This document shows positions 35,929 to 46,303 of a DNA stretch of 64,000 bases, piece by piece. The stretch spans positions 1 through 64,000 of the forward strand of contig JAJEEG010000006.1 of assembly GCA_022821085.1 (NCBI GenBank), in the 5' to 3' direction. Within the stretch, counting starts at the first letter, position 1, and each line of letters starts with the position of its first letter. Under the pieces are notes generated by a model that was given only the letters and a program-made list of their open reading frames with translations, did not search any database and had not been told where the DNA came from. The stretch is from Candidatus Latescibacterota bacterium (lineage in GTDB: Bacteria > JAAXHH01). The translations under genes and the position numbers were made by a program.

Positions 35929-38214
35929 GTGATCGATTCGGTCCTATACGCGCTCGGCCTGATCGGGCCGTCCGAGCACCTGTCATTCAGAACCACGATC
36001 CCTATCTGGGCCATCGCACTCTTCGCCCTGACCGTGGCCGGGCTCGTCGTCCTTTTCTACCGCCGCATGCCCGTGGCGACTTCCACGCCGATGAAATCCC
36101 TGCTCACCGGGTTGAAGATCCTGCCCCTGCTGCTGGTCGTGTTCTGTCTCATGGAACCCGTCATCGTGGCGTCCGAGGTCTCGCCCCGCCGGGGATTCCT
36201 CCTGATGTTGTTCGACGACTCCGGGAGCATGGGCATTCAGGACGGGACGCAGGGCCTTTCGCGCGTGGAAGCGGTAAAGCGCCGGTTCGGGGATGATGGA
36301 CTGCTCGAGGAACTTGCCGCACAGTTCCGGCTGAGGTCCTATCGGTTCGCGGACCGGACCGAACGGGTCCCGGGCATCGGGGAACTGGACGCCTCCGGGA
36401 CGGCGACGGACATGGCGGGCGCGCTCGCGCAGGCCGCCGGCGAGTTCAGGGACCTGCCCGTGGCCGCCGTGGTGCTGGTGACCGACGGCGCGGACAATAC
36501 GGGCACGGGTACGGACAAGCTGGCCAACGCGGCCGCGTACCTCGCATCGCAGGACACGCCGGTCCATGCCGTGGGCGTCGGCCGGGAACGGATCGACCGG
36601 GACGTCGAGATTCTCAAGGTAGCCGCCTCGGACAGGGTCACGGAAGGGACCATCACCGACCTCGTCGTAACCCTCCGGAGTTCGGGGTATTCGGGCCGGT
36701 CCGTCGACCTGAACATCAGGGAAGGCGGTCGCGTGGTCCAGACGGTGCCCGTGCGTCTGGGCGGGGACGGAGACATCCAGCGGGTCCAGGTGTTTCTCTC
36801 GCCGGAATCACCGGGCATTCTGGAATACTCCGCCGAAGTCGCCCCGCAGAACGCGGAGACGATCGCGGAGAACAACGCGCAGGCTTTCCTGCTGGACAAC
36901 CGGTCGAAAACCGGTCGGGTCCTCTACGTGGAGGGATATCCCCGAAGGGAGTTCAAGTTCATACGAAGAGCCCTGGAAGAAGACCCCAGGATCGATCTGG
37001 TCTCGATAGTGCGTATCTCCCCGGACGGAAGGATCTACCGCCAGGGCATCCGGGATCCGAAGCAGGAGCTGACCGCGGGATACCCCCGGGGCCGCGAGGA
37101 GCTGTTTGCCTATGACGCCGTCATATTCGGGGATATCGAGTCGGACTGGTTCACGCCCGAGCAGTTGCGGCTTACCGAGGCCTTCGTGAGTGACCGAGGC
37201 GGCGGCTTCCTGATGATCGGCGGACTGAGCTCCTTCCGGGAAGGCGGGTACACGGGAACGCCGATCGAGGACCTGCTTCCGGTTCGGCTCACCGGTGAAG
37301 ACTGGGCCATGGGCATCGTCGACCACGCCTTTCTCCTGGAACCGGCCGCGGAAGGGATCGACCATCCGCTCCTCCGTTTCGGGTCTACCCCGGAGGAGAA
37401 CAGGGCGATCTGGAGCGAGTTGCCGGAACTGATCGGTTACAACCGGATCGGCGGCGCGAAACCCGGCGCCGCCGTGCTGGCGATCGACCCGAAGGCGGAC
37501 GCGCTGGAAGGATCGAACGTAGTCCTGGCGGTTCAGCGTTACGGTAGAGGGCGATCCATGGCCTTTACCGGTTTCAGCACGTGGCGCTGGCAGATGCATC
37601 TTCCGTCGGAAGATCAGTCGCACGAACGGTTCTGGCGCCAGATGATCCGCTGGGTTGCCCTCTACGCCCCCGGGCGGGTGTCGGTCGCTACGGACCGGAC
37701 GAACTACGGCGGACACGAGCCGGTGGTCATCGAAAGCCGCTTGTTCGACCAGGCATTCGAACCCGTGGACGGCGCCGAAGTGTGGGCCGACGTGACGGGC
37801 CCCGCCGGACGTACGGAGGCCGTGCGGCTCGAGCGGGCCCTGGGAAGGAACGGACTGTACCGGGGCGAGTTCCGGCCCGCACTGGGCGGGACGCACAAGG
37901 TGGAGGTGTCGGTCCGGTCCGGTGATGGCGAGTTGCTGCGCGACCAGACCGGGTTTACCGTGGCCCCATCGGCCACCGAATTTACGAACGCGGGGCTTCG
38001 CCGGGAAGAACTCGAAAGGCTCGCGGCGTCAACGGGCGGCACGTACCTGCCGCTGTCCGACGCGGGACAGCTGACGGAACTGATCGAGCCCGTAGAGGAT
38101 ACGGCGACTTCGATCCGCGAGAGAGACCTGCGGGACGAGCCTTTCCTGTTCGCGGCCATTCTGCTCTTCCTGAGCGCCGAGTGGTTCCTGAGGCGCCAGA
38201 AAGGACTGTCGTGA
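35929..38214 (+). CDS. Membrane protein with von Willebrand A / glutamine amidotransferase-like domains
   Basis: 761 residues. N-terminal membrane helices at about 25-43 and 60-82. A VWA domain with MIDAS DDSGSMG (D96, S98, S100) and VVLVTDGADNT follows, then a class-I-amidotransferase-like region (VLYVEGYPRREFKFIRRALE, FAYDAVIFGDIES, MIGGLSSFREGGY) and a C-terminal helix LFAAILLFLSAEWFL. This layout is common in MoxR/BatA-type gene sets of FCB bacteria; MoxR and DUF58 genes are not here. Start: GTG 35929, no clear ribosome-binding site. Stop overlaps the next ATG. Binding partner unknown. Confidence 0.75.
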   Translation: MIDSVLYALGLIGPSEHLSFRTTIPIWAIALFALTVAGLVVLFYRRMPVATSTPMKSLLTGLKILPLLLVVFCLMEPVIVASEVSPRRGFLLMLFDDSGSMGIQDGTQGLSRVEAVKRRFGDDGLLEELAAQFRLRSYRFADRTERVPGIGELDASGTATDMAGALAQAAGEFRDLPVAAVVLVTDGADNTGTGTDKLANAAAYLASQDTPVHAVGVGRERIDRDVEILKVAASDRVTEGTITDLVVTLRSSGYSGRSVDLNIREGGRVVQTVPVRLGGDGDIQRVQVFLSPESPGILEYSAEVAPQNAETIAENNAQAFLLDNRSKTGRVLYVEGYPRREFKFIRRALEEDPRIDLVSIVRISPDGRIYRQGIRDPKQELTAGYPRGREELFAYDAVIFGDIESDWFTPEQLRLTEAFVSDRGGGFLMIGGLSSFREGGYTGTPIEDLLPVRLTGEDWAMGIVDHAFLLEPAAEGIDHPLLRFGSTPEENRAIWSELPELIGYNRIGGAKPGAAVLAIDPKADALEGSNVVLAVQRYGRGRSMAFTGFSTWRWQMHLPSEDQSHERFWRQMIRWVALYAPGRVSVATDRTNYGGHEPVVIESRLFDQAFEPVDGAEVWADVTGPAGRTEAVRLERALGRNGLYRGEFRPALGGTHKVEVSVRSGDGELLRDQTGFTVAPSATEFTNAGLRREELERLAASTGGTYLPLSDAGQLTELIEPVEDTATSIRERDLRDEPFLFAAILLFLSAEWFLRRQKGLS

Positions 38215-39344
38215 TGGGCCTGGTCAATCTGGCTGCGGGCATGTCCGCGGGACTGCTTGCCGCATGCCTGCTGTCCGCGGGGTGGTTGCCGGCTGATGCG
38301 GCCGACCCGTCAGCCCCTACGGCCGGTCCGGCAATGGATCCGGCACGCCAGGGTGCTGCTCCGCAGGACATGAGGTCCGCGGGACCTTCGTCCGGCGTAC
38401 GATACGGTTTGGTCATTGCGGGTCTCGGCGGCGAGAAGAAGTACGTGGAACAGCATCTGGACTGGGCACGCGGCTTCTACGAGGTATTGAAGACCGAACA
38501 TGGTTTCTCGGAAGACCGGCTGTTCCTGCTGGTCGAGGATCCGGACGCGGCGGGCGGCCCGCCGGCCGTGAAGTCCACGCTCGAGGAGATCCGGACCGCC
38601 CTGGCCGAGCTGGCGCGCCGGGTGCGTCCCGGCGACGATCTGTTCGTCCTGCTGATCGGCCATGGCAGCGCCACGGGCACCGGTTCCAGGCTGAACATCC
38701 CCGGCCCCGACCTGACGGCGGACGCGCTCCGCGACGCGCTCGAGGAGATCCGGACCCGGTACACGGTCGTGGTGAACGGCGCCAGTTCCAGCGCCCCTTT
38801 CATCGACGCGCTCAGCGGTCCCGGCCGCGTGGTCGTAACGGCGACCAAGAGCGGCGCCGAACGGCTGTCCACGGTCTTCCCGGAACACCTGCTCGACGCA
38901 CTGATGGCGCAGGCGGGCGACCTGGACAAGGACGGGCGGGTCTCCGTGCTGGAGTCTTTTGTCTACGCGAGGAACAAGACCGCGGAGTGGTACGACGGCC
39001 AGGGCCTGCTGGCTACAGAGCATGCCTTGCTGGACGACAACGGCGACGGGAGGGGTACCCGGGAACCGGGACCGGGCGGCACGGACGGGACGCTGGCCGG
39101 CAGGATATACTTTGGACGCGGGCCAGGTGGACCGGAAGCCACCGCCGGGACCGGTCCTCCCGGCGGAAGGGCGCTGCGGGTGCGCATGGAGGAACTGCGT
39201 TGGAGTATAGACGAGCTCAAGACCCGGAAGGACCAGGTGGACCCCGGGGAATACGCGGCGCGCATGGAGGATATGCTGATCGAACTGGCCCGGGTGACCC
39301 GTCAGCTCAGAGCGCTTCAGACGCCGGAAGCGCAACCGCCGTGA
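38214..39344 (+). CDS. C13/caspase-like pseudo-protease
   Basis: 376 residues. Signal-like N-terminus, then a C13/caspase-fold domain with the His in LLIGHGSATGTG (H150) and VVVNGASSSAPFIDALSGPG (188 onward). The residue where the family has its catalytic Cys is Ser/Ala, so peptidase activity is doubtful. Two Ca-binding-like loops follow (DLDKDGRVSVLE and DDNGDGRG), then a C-terminal coiled coil. ATG overlaps the stop of the VWA gene (TGATG), so the two are co-translated and may act together at the membrane. Confidence 0.7.
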   Translation: MGLVNLAAGMSAGLLAACLLSAGWLPADAADPSAPTAGPAMDPARQGAAPQDMRSAGPSSGVRYGLVIAGLGGEKKYVEQHLDWARGFYEVLKTEHGFSEDRLFLLVEDPDAAGGPPAVKSTLEEIRTALAELARRVRPGDDLFVLLIGHGSATGTGSRLNIPGPDLTADALRDALEEIRTRYTVVVNGASSSAPFIDALSGPGRVVVTATKSGAERLSTVFPEHLLDALMAQAGDLDKDGRVSVLESFVYARNKTAEWYDGQGLLATEHALLDDNGDGRGTREPGPGGTDGTLAGRIYFGRGPGGPEATAGTGPPGGRALRVRMEELRWSIDELKTRKDQVDPGEYAARMEDMLIELARVTRQLRALQTPEAQPP

Positions 39345-39377
39345 CCCTTTCGTCTTGTCCTTGACGCTTGCCCCTGA

Positions 39378-40760
<1,383 letters not shown>

Positions 40761-40774
40761 ACGGAGCACGTCCC

Positions 40775-41233
40775 ATGGCTGATACGGGACCATTTAAATC
40801 CGATCCTTCGTCGGCGTCCGATGCCTCTTCGGCGTCCCTGGCCGGCCGGCGACGGCGGCCCAGGAAGCGGACCCGGCTGAGGTGGATCGTCCTCGGCGTG
40901 ATTGCCGTAGTGTTCGGCTACGTCTTAATCGGCGGCGAATACGGCTGGTACAACATGTCGAAACTCAGGGAGCAGCGATCCCGGTTGCAGACCGACTTGA
41001 AGGAATGGGAATCCAGGGAGCGCGTGCTGACCAGCGAACTGGAACTGCTGGAGGGCGATGCCGAGACGGACGACCAAACGCGCTTCGAACTGGAGCGGCG
41101 AGCCCGGGAGGAACACGGCATGGTCCGGGAAGACGAGTTGATCTACCGATTTCCCGCGGAAACGGATTCCGCAGACACCGATTCCGCCGCAGCGGATTCC
41201 ACCGAAGCCAGGACGTCCGATCCCGGCCACTGA
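40775..41233 (+). CDS. FtsB/DivIC-like septum protein
   Basis: 152 residues. A basic cytoplasmic N-terminus, one membrane helix (WIVLGVIAVVFGYVLI), then a coiled coil (about 62-95) and FELERRAREEHGMVREDELIYRF, the RExGMV...YRF pattern of the FtsB/DivIC family. The tail is Asp/Ser-rich with short repeats (DSADTDSAAADSTEA). It is 14 nt after eno, the usual place for ftsB. Confidence 0.85.
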   Translation: MADTGPFKSDPSSASDASSASLAGRRRRPRKRTRLRWIVLGVIAVVFGYVLIGGEYGWYNMSKLREQRSRLQTDLKEWESRERVLTSELELLEGDAETDDQTRFELERRAREEHGMVREDELIYRFPAETDSADTDSAAADSTEARTSDPGH

Positions 41234-41267
41234 TACGGTTTCCTCCCGGTAACCACCGGGCCTCCCC

Positions 41268-42053
41268 ATGGCCATACGATCCTCGGAAGCCATCGTTCTT
41301 AACCGAATCCCGCTGGGGGATACCAGCCTCCTGGTCACGGTGTACGCGCGGGCTTTCGGAAAGGTGAAGCTCGTGGCCCGCGGGGCGCGGCGTCCGAAGA
41401 GCAGGATGGCGTCCTCGCTGCAACCGCTGCGGGTGATCACGGTATCGTACAACCATCGCGAGAACCGAGAACTGCAGAACCTGTCTAAAGTCGAGGCGGG
41501 GCCGTACTTCAGGCGGATCGGGGAAGACCTCACGAAGGTGGGCTATGCCAGCGCCGTCTGTGAACTGGTGAACCGGCTGGTCCTCGGCGAAGAACCCGGC
41601 GACCAACTCTTCGGACTGATCTTCCGCACGCTGGAAGCGATCGACCGGCTGTCCGCGGACGCGTGCGAAATGCTGTTCTGGCGCTTTCAGATCGAATTCG
41701 CCGACGTGTACGGCACCGGTCCGGAGTTCGCCGCCTGCCTGGGCTGCGGGGAGCGCCCGGAGGAAGCCTCGGTCCGATTCAGTCCGTCCCTGGGCGGGAT
41801 CCTGTGCCGGGACTGCCAGGCGCAGGACGGCGAGGCCATGCAGCTCTCCCTGGGCACCACCCGGTTGCTGTCCCGTGTGCGCGAAATGCCGCTGGAGCAT
41901 CTGCCCCGGCTGAAACCCGTCGGAACGTCCCGCCGGGAGATCCAGCGCGCTATCCGCGCCTTCTACCTGTACCAGTTGGACGACGGGCGGGAGCTTAAGT
42001 CGCTGAAATTCCTGGAGTCCATTGAGGAAGACGGGCGGGAACGCGGGCCATGA
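41268..42053 (+). CDS. recO: DNA repair protein RecO
   Basis: 261 residues. N-terminal OB fold (SSEAIVLNRIPLGDTSLLVT, VARGARRPKSRM), C-terminal zinc site CLGCGERPEE...CRDCQAQ. Full length. It helps load RecA on SSB-coated DNA with RecR. 34 nt after the FtsB-like gene. Confidence 0.93.
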   Translation: MAIRSSEAIVLNRIPLGDTSLLVTVYARAFGKVKLVARGARRPKSRMASSLQPLRVITVSYNHRENRELQNLSKVEAGPYFRRIGEDLTKVGYASAVCELVNRLVLGEEPGDQLFGLIFRTLEAIDRLSADACEMLFWRFQIEFADVYGTGPEFAACLGCGERPEEASVRFSPSLGGILCRDCQAQDGEAMQLSLGTTRLLSRVREMPLEHLPRLKPVGTSRREIQRAIRAFYLYQLDDGRELKSLKFLESIEEDGRERGP

Positions 42054-42066
42054 GGAAGCGCAGATC

Positions 42067-43065
42067 ATGAGGAAGCACGGAAAAACGTACGACGTGGTGA
42101 CCTGGGGCGAGGGTTTTCTGCGCCTTACCCCGAGGGGGCGGGAGCGGTTCGAGCAGGCCGGCGGTTTCGACGCGGCCGCGGCCGGCGGCGCGCTGGAGGC
42201 AGCGGTCGGACTCGCAAGGCTTGGCCTCCGGACGGCCTGGCTTTCCGCCGTGGGCGACACGCCCCTGGGCATGAAGCTCGTCAACAAGGTAAGGGAGCAC
42301 GGCGTAGACACCCGGCACGTGTTCCGTGTACCTGAAGGCCGAACCGGGCTGTGCTACGCCGAGACGGGCAGCGCGCCCCGGCCGGACCGGTACTGGTACG
42401 ACATGGACGGTACCGCCTTTCGTTCAGCTCCTTCCGGCGCGGAGGACTGGGCCGCGGCCAGTTACGCGGCCGTGCTTCACCTGGATCTCACGGCGCCCAT
42501 GCTCGATGCCGCGAACGCCGGCCGGCTCGCGTCCGCCCTCGAGTACGCCCGTGCCGCGGACCATCCGGTCAGCGTCCTGCTGGACGTGCCGGAAGGGGAG
42601 CGTCTCGACGCCGCGGTCGGCAGCACCGTGGTCGATCTCCTGGAGACCGCGGGCATCCTCGTGACGACCCGGCGGGCTCTGGAGACGATTTGGGGTATCG
42701 ACGGTCCGATGGACACGGCGGCCGACCTGGCGCGGAACCGGTTCGCTTCGAAGCACGCGGCGGTCGTGGAGTATGGCTTGACTACCGAGGGGGCCGCGGA
42801 CTGGTCCGCCGTCGCGGTCTCCCCGTCCGGAGAGACCTTCGAGGAGCGAACGGGGGAGATCAGGGCGGTCGACACCGACGGGGTGCTGGGCGCCTTCGCG
42901 GCAGGTTATCTGCTCGGCTGCCTGGAGGGCTGCACCCGTTCCGCCCTGCGATACGGCAGCGCCGCCGCCGCCCTGGCCTGTTCCATTCCAGGACCGCTTA
43001 ACTGGTTCACCCGGGACGACCTTGAAGCGCAGGTCGAGGGAACCGGATCGGGGCTCCGGCGTTAG
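42067..43065 (+). CDS. PfkB-family protein, catalytic Asp replaced
   Basis: 332 residues. A PfkB carbohydrate kinase fold: TWGEGFLRLTPRG, GGALEAAVGLARLGLRTAWL, GDTPLGMKLVNKVREHGVDT. The signature normally DTxGAGDAF reads DTDGVLGAF (269-277), so the catalytic-base Asp is Gly (G275) and the GAGD anion hole is altered. It may be a non-catalytic sugar-binding protein or a kinase with a changed mechanism. ATG 42067 has GAGGAAG upstream and starts 13 nt after recO. Confidence 0.8.
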   Translation: MRKHGKTYDVVTWGEGFLRLTPRGRERFEQAGGFDAAAAGGALEAAVGLARLGLRTAWLSAVGDTPLGMKLVNKVREHGVDTRHVFRVPEGRTGLCYAETGSAPRPDRYWYDMDGTAFRSAPSGAEDWAAASYAAVLHLDLTAPMLDAANAGRLASALEYARAADHPVSVLLDVPEGERLDAAVGSTVVDLLETAGILVTTRRALETIWGIDGPMDTAADLARNRFASKHAAVVEYGLTTEGAADWSAVAVSPSGETFEERTGEIRAVDTDGVLGAFAAGYLLGCLEGCTRSALRYGSAAAALACSIPGPLNWFTRDDLEAQVEGTGSGLRR

Positions 43066-43295
43066 TTAGACGAGCACCGGATCGGACCGGATTTCGCCTT
43101 TTTCGTTTTTTTGTGATTGAATCGAAGAAAAAGGGCATCCTGAGTGTATATAAGTGCATCCGTAATGTATATATGTAGATAGCGTCGTCGCACCCGCGGG
43201 AATACAGTTCGCTGAAACCATGGACGGCTCGATGAACACAGCAGATCGTTTCGACCGTCCGCCCCGGGTTGAATCCCACAATAGGAGGCATCAAA

Positions 43296-43403
43296 ATGGC
43301 AGGAAGATTCCTTGCAGCGCGGTCCATCGCGCGTCCGAAGACCTTCGTCACTGACGCAGGCACGCCGTTCTCGTCTCCGGAGTGTTGTTGGGGCATTCCC
43401 TGA
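43296..43403 (+). CDS. Possible 35-residue peptide with strong ribosome-binding site
   Basis: TAGGAGG stands 7 nt before the ATG, the strongest ribosome-binding site of the window. The product is basic at the N-terminus (GRFLAARSIARPK) and ends GTPFSSPECCWGIP, with a Cys pair. No domain known. It could be a leader peptide for the next gene, a small exported or modified peptide, or a chance ORF. Upstream, 43110-43190 is AT-rich with TATATA elements, where transcription may start. Confidence 0.4.
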   Translation: MAGRFLAARSIARPKTFVTDAGTPFSSPECCWGIP

Positions 43404-43514
43404 GTCCCGGACCCGATCAGGGGAACTGACGCACGTCCTCCGGAGCCGCGAGACCTACGTCACGCGGTGTTTTTTTTGTCCTTGAACGTATCGAACCGGA
43501 GGTAGAATCACTTC

Positions 43515-43943
43515 ATGTATAATCCTGAATTCTGGGAAATCCGATTGGACCAGGTTGACCTGGAGCAGTATCCCAATGAAGCGAATATCTGGTACGAGAC
43601 GGGGGAGGATCGGGTGCACAGGTACCAGCGCGAAGACCGGGTGGATGAACTGGCCGACGCGGTCTACGATTTCCTCTCCCAGTATCTGACCCAGAAACAG
43701 TGCGAGGTCGTGGTGCTGTATTTCATCTACCAGAAGACCCAGCAGGAGACCGCGGAGATCCTGGGCATCTCCCGCAGGGTCGTGAGCCAGCACCTGTTCG
43801 GGATCTGTCGGGGCGGCAAGCACATCGGCGGCGCGGTGAACAAGCTGCGCAAGCTGTGCGCCCGGCATGGCATCGATTTCCAACCGGCCGAGCGAAAGTT
43901 CGAGACGCAGGAATACAGCGAACAACTCGCCATTTCCGCCTGA
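43515..43943 (+). CDS. Sigma-region-4-like DNA-binding protein
   Basis: 142 residues. LSQYLTQKQCEVVVLYFIYQ then KTQQETAEILGISRRVVSQH is a helix-turn-helix of the sigma-70 region 4 type. The first ~45 residues (FWEIRLDQVDLEQYPNEANI) and the tail are not assigned. There is no region 2, so it cannot be a full sigma factor by itself. A terminator follows. Confidence 0.7.
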   Translation: MYNPEFWEIRLDQVDLEQYPNEANIWYETGEDRVHRYQREDRVDELADAVYDFLSQYLTQKQCEVVVLYFIYQKTQQETAEILGISRRVVSQHLFGICRGGKHIGGAVNKLRKLCARHGIDFQPAERKFETQEYSEQLAISA

Positions 43944-43975
43944 AACACGATCCCGTAACGCTTCATGCCGCTACG

Positions 43976-44009
43976 AAAAGCCGCCGGAATCATCATCCGG
44001 CGGCTTTTT
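43976..44009 (+). terminator. Strong intrinsic terminator
   Basis: AAAAGCCGCCGGA pairs with TCCGGCGGCTTTT around a 7-nt loop, followed by T-run. It ends the transcript of the sigma-4-like gene. Confidence 0.92.
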
Positions 44010-44045
44010 GGTGAAAGCGACTGAGTAGTGAAAGCGACTGAATAG

Positions 44046-44630
44046 ATGGATCATGATCGATTTTCGGATGCCATAGAACGCATCGACGCCGCGAACGGCG
44101 CCGATCCGGAATCCGAAGAAGTCGACGGCCGGTCGATGCCGAAAGCGCTCCTGTACGGCCTGCGGATGTCGGCCTGCCTTGAAGACCTGGCGCCCGGCGC
44201 GTCCGAAGCACTGCGGCTGGCCGTGCGCTGCCAGCATATCCAGCGGTGGAAAATTCCCCGCAGCGATTTTCCCGTGGGACGGCTCGGCTACCGGCAGTGG
44301 CGCACGGAACTGGCCTGGTACCACGCCCATACCGCGGGTGCCATCCTGCGGGATGCCGGCTATGGCGACGCCCTCGTAGACCGCGTGCAGGCCCTCGTCC
44401 GGAAAGAGCGCTTCAAGGCCGATCCCGAGGGCCAGACGCTCGAGGACGTCGCCTGCCTGGTGTTTCTCCGGCACTATCTGCCCGCCTTCGCGAAAAAGCA
44501 CAGTGAAGAGAAACTGGTCGAAATCCTGGCGAAGACCTGGAAGAAGATGTCGCCCGCGGGACGGGAGGCGGCGCGGGAAATCGACCTTGCGCCCGTGTTG
44601 AAGTCGTTGCTGGAACGGGCGATCCGTTAA
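44046..44630 (+). CDS. DUF4202 family protein
   Basis: 194 residues, full length. Characteristic motifs: AVRCQHIQRWKIPRSDFPVG, GYRQWRTELAWYHA, GQTLEDVACLVFLRHYLPAF and ILAKTWKKMSPAGRE. The conserved His and Glu/Asp hint at a helical metal-binding domain, but the family has no established function. Confidence 0.85.
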   Translation: MDHDRFSDAIERIDAANGADPESEEVDGRSMPKALLYGLRMSACLEDLAPGASEALRLAVRCQHIQRWKIPRSDFPVGRLGYRQWRTELAWYHAHTAGAILRDAGYGDALVDRVQALVRKERFKADPEGQTLEDVACLVFLRHYLPAFAKKHSEEKLVEILAKTWKKMSPAGREAAREIDLAPVLKSLLERAIR

Positions 44631-44765
44631 CACCGGCCGGGTCGGGCGGCCCGGCGCACGTTAGCGCGGCTGGCAGGCGTAATGGCGGCCGGGAAACGTA
44701 ATGGCGGCCCGGCGCACGTTGCGGCGGTCGGGAAACGTAATAGCCAAATACGGAGACCGTGATCC

Positions 44766-46247
44766 ATGTCCGGGCACCGCACTAAGAATATCGTGTTCGT
44801 GTTCAGCGATCAGCACCGATGGTGCAGCACCGGTTTCGGCGGCAGCCGCCAGGTGCGGACGCCGTACATGGATCGCATGGCCGACGAGGGCGTGGTCTTC
44901 GACCTGGCGGTCTCCAACATCCCGGTCTGCACGCCCTGGAGAGCGGCCTTTCTGACCGGACAGTACCCGCTGACGACGGGCATGTTCATGAACGACGTGC
45001 GGCTTCCGACGGACCGGCCGACCCTGGGCACGGTCCTGCGCGCGGCGGGCTACGACACGGCCTACATCGGAAAATGGCATCTCGACGGCCCGTCCCGAGG
45101 CGGATTCACGCCCCCCGGCCCCCGAAGGCAGGGGTTCGATTTCTGGGCCGTGGGCAACTGCACCCACGACTACATGAACTCACTGTACTACCGGGATTCG
45201 GACGCGCCGCTGTACTGGAACGGGTACGACGCGGAGGCGCAGACTTCCCTGGCCATCGAATACCTTCGCGCCCGGGGACGGGGTTGGAGTCAGGATCGGA
45301 GTCAGGATCGGAGTCGGGACCAGAAGCGGGATCGGCCCTTCGCGCTGGTGCTGTCGTGGGGGCCGCCGCACAATCCCTACGATGCCGTGCCCGGACGCTA
45401 CCTCGACCGGTATCCACCGGAGGAAGTGGAAGTGCGTCCCAATTGTCCCGATCCTGCCCGGGAAGACCTGGCGGGTTATTATGCACATATCACGGCGCTC
45501 GACGACCAGTTGGCGCGGCTCGGCGGCGCCCTCGAAGATCAGGGACTGATGGACGAAACGGTTTTCGTTTATACTTCGGACCACGGCGACATGCTCGGGT
45601 CTCAGGGCCGGCAGCGCAAGCAGCACCCCTGGGACGAGTCCATCCGCGTACCTTTCGTCATGCGTTGCCCGGACCAGGCGGACCAGGCGGACCACGCGGA
45701 CCAGGCGGACCACGCGGGCCAGGCGGACCAGGCGGACCAGGCGGACCAGGCGGACCAGGCGGACCAGGCGCGCGCGGGGCTTCGGATCGGCACCCCCTTC
45801 AACGTGGTGGACATCATGCCGACGCTGCTTGGCCTGACGGGCGTCCCCGTCCCCGTTACCTGCGAAGGCCGGGACCACGCCCCGGCGGTGCGGGGCGAGG
45901 CCTTTACGGGTAACGATGCCGCCTATATCATGAGTATCGCACCCTTCTCGGAATACCGGGGCCAGCCCTGGCGGGGCATCCGGACCGCCGGTCACACCTA
46001 TGTACGCAATCTCGACGGGCCCTGGCTGTTGTACGACAACCGGGAGGATCCCTGCCAGTTGTCCAACCTGGCCGGCCGCGTAGAACATGCCGACCTGCAA
46101 CGACGGCTGGACGACCAGCTGCAGCTAGAGATGGACCGGCGGGGCGACGCACTGCTTCCCGCCGGCCATTACCTGGAGCGGTTCGGCTACGAAGTGAACG
46201 AAGCCGGGGCGGTACCCTACGAGACGGCGGTTCCTCCGTCTGGCTGA
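44766..46247 (+). CDS. Sulfatase (formylglycine type), with expanded repeat
   Basis: 493 residues. FGly motif CTPWR (C55-R59), metal site FVFSDQH (14-16) and YTSDHGDMLGSQG, with GKWHLDG. No signal peptide is evident, so it acts in the cytoplasm or needs another export route. Between the metal site and the C-terminal domain, 33 residues of DQA-type repeats are inserted, plus a smaller SQDRSQDRSRD repeat (~176-186). Both are absent from the usual family. Acts on a sulfated carbohydrate; substrate unknown. Maturation would need a formylglycine enzyme, which is not in the window. Confidence 0.85.
   Translation: MSGHRTKNIVFVFSDQHRWCSTGFGGSRQVRTPYMDRMADEGVVFDLAVSNIPVCTPWRAAFLTGQYPLTTGMFMNDVRLPTDRPTLGTVLRAAGYDTAYIGKWHLDGPSRGGFTPPGPRRQGFDFWAVGNCTHDYMNSLYYRDSDAPLYWNGYDAEAQTSLAIEYLRARGRGWSQDRSQDRSRDQKRDRPFALVLSWGPPHNPYDAVPGRYLDRYPPEEVEVRPNCPDPAREDLAGYYAHITALDDQLARLGGALEDQGLMDETVFVYTSDHGDMLGSQGRQRKQHPWDESIRVPFVMRCPDQADQADHADQADHAGQADQADQADQADQADQARAGLRIGTPFNVVDIMPTLLGLTGVPVPVTCEGRDHAPAVRGEAFTGNDAAYIMSIAPFSEYRGQPWRGIRTAGHTYVRNLDGPWLLYDNREDPCQLSNLAGRVEHADLQRRLDDQLQLEMDRRGDALLPAGHYLERFGYEVNEAGAVPYETAVPPSG
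45672..45770 (+). repeat. 9-nt in-frame minisatellite (11 units)
   Basis: Eleven copies of GACCAGGCG with few variants encode (Asp-Gln/His-Ala)n within the sulfatase gene. The unit keeps the frame. Confidence 0.9.
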
Positions 46248-46303
46248 CGTGGTAGGTCGGTACATGGCGGGACAACCTGAGATGGTGAGGAGATGGTGAG
46301 GAG

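Noticed and set aside
45672-45770. CRISPR array
   Set aside because: Units are 9 nt with no spacers and lie in frame inside a sulfatase gene.
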